Part shown: in pieces, positions 1 through 4,937 of the stretch
How positions within the stretch are numbered: position 1 is the first letter of the stretch
How the letters are laid out: every line of letters starts with the position of its first letter
Assembly: GCA_002713555.1 (NCBI GenBank)
Contig: PATG01000044.1
Coordinates: forward strand, 34,783-45,598
Length of the DNA: 10,816 nt
Reading direction: 5' to 3'
Source of the DNA: Planctomycetaceae bacterium
GTDB lineage: Bacteria > Planctomycetota > Planctomycetia > Pirellulales > Lacipirellulaceae
Notes under the pieces: model-generated
Databases searched by the model: none
What the model saw: only the letters and a program-made list of their open reading frames with translations
What the model was told of the DNA's origin: nothing
Made by a program: the position numbers and the translations under genes

Positions 1-421
1 GAGGTCATAATAAATGGGATCAAAAACCTTGGAAATCCGCAGTTATTGAAATTACGCAAACTTTGTGATCTTCGTGTCCTTTGTGGTTTGTTAACTGCGC
101 AGTTCACCTGAATACGGTATGTGCTTCGTTGACAGCCGAACTGCAATCCCCAATAATCCTGTTTCTGAGCGAAAGTGCGGAATTGGAAGATTTTGAGCCT
201 TTGAACCGCGAGTCGGTTTGCTGCGTACTGGAGGTGCGGCGTCTTGGCATGAGTGATGTGGCTGCATCGCTGCCAGCTTAGCGGGCTGATTGGTTGACAC
301 AACTAGTTGTGCGGCTCAGCGGGATCGGGCATCGCATTGAAGACCGATAAATACAGGATCGCTGCAAATAGCAGGGCATCGCTAAAATAACACGATAATA
401 AACTATAAGGAGTGGACGATT
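1..421. other. Non-coding lead-in upstream of the thioredoxin gene
   Basis: I see no convincing gene here. The open frames on both strands are short, overlap each other and have no recognisable domain. Positions 71-87 (complement ACCACAAAGGACACGAA) resemble a short motif family I recall as recurring between genes in some Planctomycetota and related genomes; that is from memory and unverified. A perfect palindrome lies at 298-311. The last 60 bases are A/T-rich and lead into a good ribosome binding site, so the thioredoxin promoter probably lies in 290-400, but I cannot fix its -10 box. Confidence 0.5.
298..311. promoter_or_regulatory. Perfect 14-bp palindrome upstream of trx (operator candidate)
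   Basis: CACAACTAGTTGTG is identical to its own reverse complement. It overlaps a TTGACA hexamer at 294-299 that matches a sigma-70 -35 box. No good -10 box sits at 17 bp spacing, so the promoter reading is weak. It lies 111 bp before the trx start. A dimeric repressor or activator site is a reasonable guess; chance or a protein-free palindrome is also possible. Confidence 0.3.
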
Positions 422-745
422 ATGGGTATTCAAGAAGTGAATGATAATGATTTTGATTCGGAAGTATTGCAATCTGATAATCCTGTTCTGGTTGATTTTT
501 GGGCTCCTTGGTGCGGGCCCTGTCGTCAAATAGCTCCCATGGTTGAAGAACTTGCTGGCGAAAACGAAGGTTCTGCCAAGATTACTAAAATCAACGTCGA
601 CGAGGCCCCCAACTCCGCACAGAGCTACGGAGTCAGCAGCATCCCCACGCTCATGGTCTTCAAAAACGGAGAGGTCGTAGACCGCTTTGTCGGAGTCCAG
701 CCCAAAGCCCGCCTGCAAGAGGCCATCGACGCAGCGAAAGCGTAG
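422..745 (+). CDS. trxA: Thioredoxin
   Basis: A cytosolic protein-disulfide reductase of 107 residues, the usual length for a single-domain thioredoxin. The active site WCGPC is at residues 30-34, with the two redox cysteines at 31 and 34. It is preceded by VDFWAPW, with the buried Asp at 25. The conserved cis-proline is in SIPTLMVF (Pro75), and the C-terminal glycine region FVG follows. These features define a classical TrxA fold, which takes electrons from thioredoxin reductase and passes them to targets such as ribonucleotide reductase. The start is supported by AAGGAG at 407-412, 9 nt before the ATG. The codons for the last six residues lie in the first copy of a 31-bp repeat array, so the C-terminus (IDAAKA) is partly repeat-encoded. 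No partner gene lies next to it; the downstream neighbour is a dead IS110 element. Confidence 0.97.
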   Translation: MGIQEVNDNDFDSEVLQSDNPVLVDFWAPWCGPCRQIAPMVEELAGENEGSAKITKINVDEAPNSAQSYGVSSIPTLMVFKNGEVVDRFVGVQPKARLQEAIDAAKA

Positions 746-806
746 TCGCTTGGAGACCGACGCAGCGAAAGCGTAGTCGTCCAACTACCGACGCATCAAC
801 GTAGAC
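727..806 (+). repeat. Three-copy repeat with 31-bp period overlapping the trx stop codon
   Basis: A 22-bp unit at 727-748 starts CGACGCAGCGAAAGCG and ends TAGTCG. It recurs without change at 758-779. A degenerate, shorter copy starts at 789 (CGACGCA, then CGTAGAC at 800-806). The starts are exactly 31 bp apart (727, 758, 789). The trx stop codon TAG (743-745) lies inside copy one. Each unit begins CGAC and ends GTCG, so it could form a small hairpin, possibly serving as a weak terminator or mRNA 3'-end stabiliser. Local tandem duplication is the simplest origin; a dispersed extragenic repeat is the alternative. Confidence 0.75.
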
Positions 807-813
807 AAAATGG

Positions 814-902
814 TTGGACCAGCCCTGGCGTATAACGTGGGTTATCTTGAGTGTTGTTAAACACTCACTCACGCCAGAGCCACAACGAAAGGACTGGTCC
901 AA
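814..902 (+). ncRNA. Four-stem structured leader upstream of the IS110 transposase
   Basis: Four nested or adjacent perfect stems can be read directly. The outer stem pairs 814-822 (TTGGACCAG) with 894-902 (CTGGTCCAA). The inner stem pairs 825-831 (CTGGCGT) with 871-877 (ACGCCAG). Inside it are two hairpins: 832-836/841-845 (ATAAC/GTTAT, loop GTGG) and 848-855/860-867 (TGAGTGTT/AACACTCA, loop GTTA). The outer stem runs into the A of the transposase ATG, and AAAGGA (888-893) lies just before it. Known parallels are mRNA structures that protect insertion sequences from read-through expression, and the bridge RNA encoded in a non-coding end of IS110-family elements. Which applies here is inference; the folding is seen, transcription is not. 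Confidence 0.5.
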
Positions 903-1557
903 TGGCTAATTACGTTACATCGGTTTAGATGTCCACAAAGAAACGATAGTTATAGCTGTCGCCGAACAAGGCCGCACCGCAGCCCAAGCGTGGAAGACGA
1001 TTCCTTATGATCTCCCTCGTCTGGTAAAAGCGGTCGCACTGCTTGCCGCTGAAGGGGACGTATCGATCTGTTACGAAGTAGGCCTCACAGGGTTTGGTGT
1101 GCAAAGGGCCCTGGAAAAAGCAGGCTACGCCTGCCAGGTGGTGGCCCCTTCGCTAATCCCGGTCCAAAGTGGCAATCGGGTAAAAACTGATCGACACGAT
1201 GCGGCTAAGCTAGCCCACTTTTTACGCAGTGGCGATTTGACAGCGATTACCGTTCCCGACCAAGAGCGCGAAGCCCTGCGCGACCTAGAATGTTCGCGAG
1301 ACGACGCGAAGCGAGCGGATCGTGTGGCTCGACAGCAACTGAGCAAGTTTCTCTTGCGTAATGACCTGCGTTATACCAAGGGAGTGAATTGGATAAAAAA
1401 GCATCTGAATTGGGTACGCCGCCTCCACGTAGAAAATCCGGTGCAGCAATGCGTGTTGGGTGATTATCTCAAAGCGGTGGAAGATACAACAGAACGAGTC
1501 GAGCGATTGATTCTGGAAACAGAAGTATTCAATTGCCCGAGAGTGATGGCAAGTTGA
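902..1557 (+). pseudogene. IS110-family DEDD transposase, frameshifted and 3'-truncated
   Basis: Starting at 910 the frame reads LRYIGLDVHKETIVIAVAE, the classic start of IS110-family transposases, which are RuvC-like DEDD recombinases. Catalytic acidic residues are visible: Asp in GLDVH (codon 928-930), Glu in CYEVG (1075-1077), and the Asp pair in KTDRHDA (1189-1191 and 1198-1200). The likely original ATG at 902, with AAAGGA 8 nt upstream, is out of phase by one base. Its own frame stops at 926, and the domain frame has a TAA at 907. A 1-nt deletion near 908-910 explains both. Similarity continues through QLSKFLLRNDLRYTKG and HLNWVRRLH to about RVERL (about 1510), then gives way to an unrelated tail and stop. 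The C-terminal domain with the catalytic serine is absent. A GTG at 1099 could start a fragment, but it would lack the first two catalytic residues. Confidence 0.88.
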
Positions 1558-1805
1558 TGCCCCCGAATCCGTTGACCACAAACGTGTGTTGAATCCGGAT
1601 CTGGATCGGAATATTGCTAGCACAAATTGGCTACCCAGTTTCTCTCTTTTTTGCTTCTTCTTGCTAGCGTTTGTCTTTTCTATAAAAACAATATCGGAGG
1701 GTCAATTTCTAGCAGCCAGTGAGCCGATGGGAGACTAGGCAAGATTTATCGATTGCTCAATTAAGATGAGCTATTGGTTTCCCTGTGCAATGGCTGGTAG
1801 CAAAT
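1558..1805. other. Intergenic stretch between IS110 remnant and coiled-coil gene
   Basis: No gene is supported in these roughly 250 bases. A pyrimidine-rich run (1639-1680) is followed by TATAAA at 1681-1686, a possible -10 element for the downstream gene, though no good -35 box stands at the right distance. The octamer TTGCTAGC occurs twice in direct orientation, at 1614-1621 and 1661-1668. GAATCCG also occurs twice, in 1565-1597. These may be leftovers of the element's right side or chance. Confidence 0.35.
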
Positions 1806-3476
1806 ATGACAAGTGACTCCTCTTCTAAAAATTCTCGAGAAACTCGCATCGACGCAGCGCACTCGCTGCAGAGGACTGATAAAGGATCTGCTCATAGTGA
1901 AAAAGTGTCTGTGGAAACAGAGACACATGAAGATCTGGTTCTCGCCGAGGTGGAGGAGACTTATGGTCAATTGCTCGAGGGAGCAGCTCCCGATGCTTTG
2001 GCAAGACAATCTGTCGATCTAGCGGGAAGGCTTAAGACCCAATTAGCAGATCTAGACCGGCGTCAAACCCTCATCAATTCCCAGGAAGCAGAGTTCGAAT
2101 CCAGGGTTCGAAACGCAAGACTTTGGCTGAATGAGCGCGAGGCGGAACTTGATGAACGCGAAGAGAAGTTGGATCAGCGTGCGAACGAAGCTGCAGAGTC
2201 TATAAGTGCTGACAGTCATTCGATGGCCAAAAAGCAATTGGATGAGCGCTACCAACAGCTCGACACTCTAGAAGAACAGGCCACCAAATTAAAAGCCGAG
2301 CTGGAATTTACGCAATCGCAACTCCAGGAAAAAATGGGGGAGTTGGATATCCAACAGGCTCTCAGCCAATCCAAGCAGGAGGAGCTTGATGCCGCAAAAA
2401 AAGCTTTTGAGCAGCGGCAACGTGAGCTCGATGAGCGTGAAGCAACAAGCTATACACAACTGGAGCAAAACACTCAGGCACAGATTGCGCTCCAGGAACG
2501 TACCGAAAGAATTGCTGCGGCGAATGAGGAATTGAATAGTCGCCAAGAAGAAATGCAAGAATGGGAAAATCGACTGGGAGAACGAGCAAGTGAAACAGAA
2601 TTCTTGCGTGCTGAATTAGATCGGAAAAAACAATCATTTGCTTTGCAAGAGTCTGATTTCGAGGAAAAGTTGCGGCAGCTTAAGTTCCGTGACCAGGAGA
2701 TAAAAACAGCAATTCAACGCTTCGAGAGACTTGGCATTACAGAGCAGAAAATGATTGAATTGCAAAAGCAAGCGAATGAGTTCGATATGCGCGATGCCTA
2801 TCTTTCGCGTGCAGAATCTTTATTGACCGATCAGCAGATTCAGATAGCCGATCGGGGACGACAACTTGAGCAGCAGGAACTGGATTTCGAAAATCTTGTG
2901 ACTCAGCAACGGCACGAATTGCGGGACCAACGTGCCGAGCAGACGCTCTTGCTTGAACAGAGAGAATGTAAACTCAATCGTCGTGAAGCAGAACTTGAGC
3001 AACGCCAGGCAGCATTGGAGCAACTGCAGGAAGAATTGCGTGCTTCGCAGCGCGAAGTGCTAGAAATGCGCTTGGCCACCGAAGAGACGTGGCTGCAGTT
3101 GCAGGGGGCGTTGGCACCTGCCACACTTTCGCGTTCGATCTCGCAAGTTCGAGTTCGTCTGGCAGATCATTTTCAATTAGCAAACGACGAATTACTTTCC
3201 AGAAGACAAGAGCTAGAATCGGTTCGCCTGGAATTGACCAACCAACATCAGGAATTTCAAAAAAGGCAAGAGGAGCTGGAGTCCTGGTTTATACGACGCG
3301 AACGTGATATCGAACAGCGTGCAGCCAGATTGGTGGCGCGCGAAAAAGAACTCGATGACCAGCAGCGCAAATTCGACCTTGATGCCAGACAATGGCAAGA
3401 AGAGCGGAGCGATTACCAGCGAGAAATCCAAAAACTACTTACTGAGAGTCGCCAGACGACCAAAAACGCTGCCTAA
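1806..3476 (+). CDS. Long soluble coiled-coil protein of unknown function
   Basis: I do not recognise a named family. The protein is 556 residues from the ATG at 1806; a GTG at 1785 would add seven residues, and neither start has a clear ribosome binding site. Residues 1-45 are Ser/Thr- and acid-rich and probably disordered. From about 75 to the end it is almost pure heptad sequence, rich in Glu, Gln, Arg and Leu. Recurrent blocks such as REAELDEREEKLDQR (111-125), RQRELDERE (204-212), RREAELEQRQAALEQ (392-406) and AREKELDDQQ (511-520) show this. Breaks are likely near 308-312 (RLGIT) and 434-446 (GALAPATLSRSIS). There is one cysteine (388), no membrane segment, no signal peptide and no Walker motif, so it is not an SMC ATPase despite the composition. 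It is probably a cytoplasmic filament or scaffold. It converges on the next gene with a 55-bp gap. Confidence 0.85.
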   Translation: MTSDSSSKNSRETRIDAAHSLQRTDKGSAHSEKVSVETETHEDLVLAEVEETYGQLLEGAAPDALARQSVDLAGRLKTQLADLDRRQTLINSQEAEFESRVRNARLWLNEREAELDEREEKLDQRANEAAESISADSHSMAKKQLDERYQQLDTLEEQATKLKAELEFTQSQLQEKMGELDIQQALSQSKQEELDAAKKAFEQRQRELDEREATSYTQLEQNTQAQIALQERTERIAAANEELNSRQEEMQEWENRLGERASETEFLRAELDRKKQSFALQESDFEEKLRQLKFRDQEIKTAIQRFERLGITEQKMIELQKQANEFDMRDAYLSRAESLLTDQQIQIADRGRQLEQQELDFENLVTQQRHELRDQRAEQTLLLEQRECKLNRREAELEQRQAALEQLQEELRASQREVLEMRLATEETWLQLQGALAPATLSRSISQVRVRLADHFQLANDELLSRRQELESVRLELTNQHQEFQKRQEELESWFIRRERDIEQRAARLVAREKELDDQQRKFDLDARQWQEERSDYQREIQKLLTESRQTTKNAA

Positions 3477-3531
3477 GAGCAAGAACACCACCTGACACTG
3501 CGATGATTCAATGATTTCACGTTGTGGGCTT

Positions 3532-4494
3532 TTAGGAGGTGCTCTCAGTTTCCAAAGCAAGTTCAGCTTCGGTGTCGATCGTTTTGGCTTTTGGGGATTC
3601 GTAGTTTTCTACTAACGGATCTCGATTAGGGTCTGTTTCTTTTTGTTTCTTGGGTTTCCAATTGCGGCGATTGAGTTCTAGCCCCTCAGTCATTACTTCG
3701 GCACGGTGTACAATGGCCATGGCTGTGCGAATTTCTTCGCTATTGAAATAGGGTTCTCGTGCGATGGAGCGCACTGTTCCCGTCAGCTTGGAAGCCAGAT
3801 CGGCCCATGTCACTTTGCTATTAATATGCCAGGCTGCTGCTTGTGACGCACCCCTGGGCAAATCTCCGTTGGCATAGGCCTTGATGATTTCAACCAAGGC
3901 AGGACTGTCCACCACGTCTTCAATGGGTCTGATTTCGTAAGGCTTACTAGATGAGGGGTCACGCAGACCGTGATCAAGGCACAAAAGTGGAACATCGAGT
4001 CGACCTATTTTTTCGGGGGCAATATTGAAAGCGCCACCTCGTCCGCCACCACGACCTCCACCACGACCTCCTCCAAATCCGCCACCCCCTCCAACATTTT
4101 GTTGTTGACCGCCACCACCCATGCCGCCGCCGCCAAAGCCACCACCACCCCCGCCAAACCGTTGCGCCATGGGTATGCCGGCAAAAGCTTCGGGGACAAG
4201 AATGTTAACGGGTTCCTTCGTTTTATTGGTGAAAACGAGTCTTCCTTTCGAACTGCTTTTGGCAATAAATTTAACATCAACGATACCCTGATCCATGGCA
4301 TCGAAGATGTCTACGGGTTCACTTTTGGGGGCAATTTCAGGAGATTCTTCTGGAGATCCCGTCACCGAAGTCGATGGGTTGACTTCCTCTGCGGCATTTA
4401 ACGGAGTGCAGAGAAAAGATACGCACAGTGTGCCCAATGCCCATAGAACGACAAACACTGGGGTGATCAACTTACAATGTCGGTTGGTCTTCAT
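3532..4494 (-). CDS. Secreted protein with glycine/arginine-rich tract
   Basis: I do not recognise a characterised family. Starting at the ATG at 4494 the protein is 320 residues. Residues 1-35 form a standard signal peptide: KTNRHCK, then a hydrophobic core around residues 10-29, then LNAA before EEVNPS. Residues 36-60 are Pro/Ser/Glu-rich. Residues 61-112 form a small domain containing GIVDVKFIAKSSSKGRLVFTN. Residues 113-154 are a low-complexity tract of glycines with Phe, Gln and GGGR repeats. Residues 155-267 look folded (VPLLCLDHGLRDP, then QAAAWHINSKVTWADLASK), with a charged tail rich in Lys, Glu and Asp. The frame stays open upstream to an ATG at 4692, adding 66 residues with another hydrophobic stretch. 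I prefer 4494 because the signal peptide starts exactly there and AAGG precedes it. The role is unknown; an exported or surface protein is inferred. Confidence 0.8.
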   Translation of the reverse strand: MKTNRHCKLITPVFVVLWALGTLCVSFLCTPLNAAEEVNPSTSVTGSPEESPEIAPKSEPVDIFDAMDQGIVDVKFIAKSSSKGRLVFTNKTKEPVNILVPEAFAGIPMAQRFGGGGGGFGGGGMGGGGQQQNVGGGGGFGGGRGGGRGGGRGGAFNIAPEKIGRLDVPLLCLDHGLRDPSSSKPYEIRPIEDVVDSPALVEIIKAYANGDLPRGASQAAAWHINSKVTWADLASKLTGTVRSIAREPYFNSEEIRTAMAIVHRAEVMTEGLELNRRNWKPKKQKETDPNRDPLVENYESPKAKTIDTEAELALETESTS

Positions 4495-4937
4495 ACCATT
4501 TTGCCTTGATGATTGCCTCGAATCAGAATCCTCGACTGGGATAGATAGAACCCTCAGCCATCCATTCAGCATAAACAGAACGGATACAAATGCCAAGAAT
4601 ATTAGTATTTCAGGGCAGTCAGACTGCAAAGTCACAAAAATCATGGATATATGGTTTTTATCACCTTTCTGCTGGATATCGCAGAGACTCATAAGCCAAC
4701 ATTGCCCCAGGTGACCCGTGAGGCGGTCTTTGCGTAAACCCGCCAGGTTTTACGTGGTTGGAGGAGAGACCCCATTTGGGATAAAACTGGCTATTCTGAG
4801 GTTGTCTTCTGCTTGCATTTTGCCAAACAATGCAGTTTGTGAGGGCGCGAAGTCGAGAGGGTCAGGAGATAGCTTCATCGGGTATTACGCCATCCAGACC
4901 ACTGCAATCTTTTTGATACCTGCTGAAGATAGACCAA
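4495..4937. other. Divergent intergenic region with one imperfect hairpin
   Basis: This gap separates two divergently transcribed genes and should hold both promoters. I cannot fix either one. The upstream continuation of the minus-strand frame (4495-4692) and a plus-strand frame from 4718 are open but look non-coding, with no domain and no start signal. A hairpin with an 8-bp stem, one bulged T and loop CGCCA lies at 4733-4754 (CGTAAACC with GGTTTTACG). It has no T-run after it, so it is unlikely to be an intrinsic terminator. Confidence 0.45.

Larger units (their letters stand above)
814..1557 (+). mobile_element. IS110-family element remnant
   Basis: This block contains a structured leader and a broken DEDD transposase of the IS110 family. 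The left limit is set at the start of the outermost stem, because the trx-associated repeats stop at about 806. The right limit is only where transposase similarity and the open frame end; a true right end is not recognisable. IS110 elements normally lack the terminal inverted repeats and target duplications that would fix boundaries. The element is non-autonomous, having lost both its reading frame near the start and its C-terminal domain. Confidence 0.7.

Noticed and set aside
278..784. A 168-codon minus-strand frame opposite trx
   Set aside because: It is antisense to a clear thioredoxin, has no domain, and its first residues come from the 31-bp repeats.
727..806. CRISPR-like array
   Set aside because: The spacers are only about 9 bp, there are three copies and one is decayed; this is a short tandem repeat.
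2052..3183. Several minus-strand frames inside the coiled-coil gene
   Set aside because: They arise from the biased codons of the Glu/Leu/Gln-rich heptads on the other strand and show no protein features.
1806..3476. SMC or RecN-type chromosome ATPase
   Set aside because: There is no Walker A, signature or Walker B motif; only the coiled-coil composition is shared.
3477..3531. Intrinsic terminator between the convergent coiled-coil and secreted-protein genes
   Set aside because: Only a patchy inverted repeat (AGAGC with GCTCT and partial CCACCT pairing) is present, with no stable stem plus T-run.
3970..4401. Plus-strand frame rich in Thr, Ser and Ala
   Set aside because: It is the complement of the Gly/Arg tract and the flanking codons of the minus-strand secreted protein.
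4495..4692. N-terminal extension of the secreted protein to the ATG at 4692
   Set aside because: A complete signal peptide begins at 4494; the extension would bury it behind a second hydrophobic stretch. Not fully excluded.
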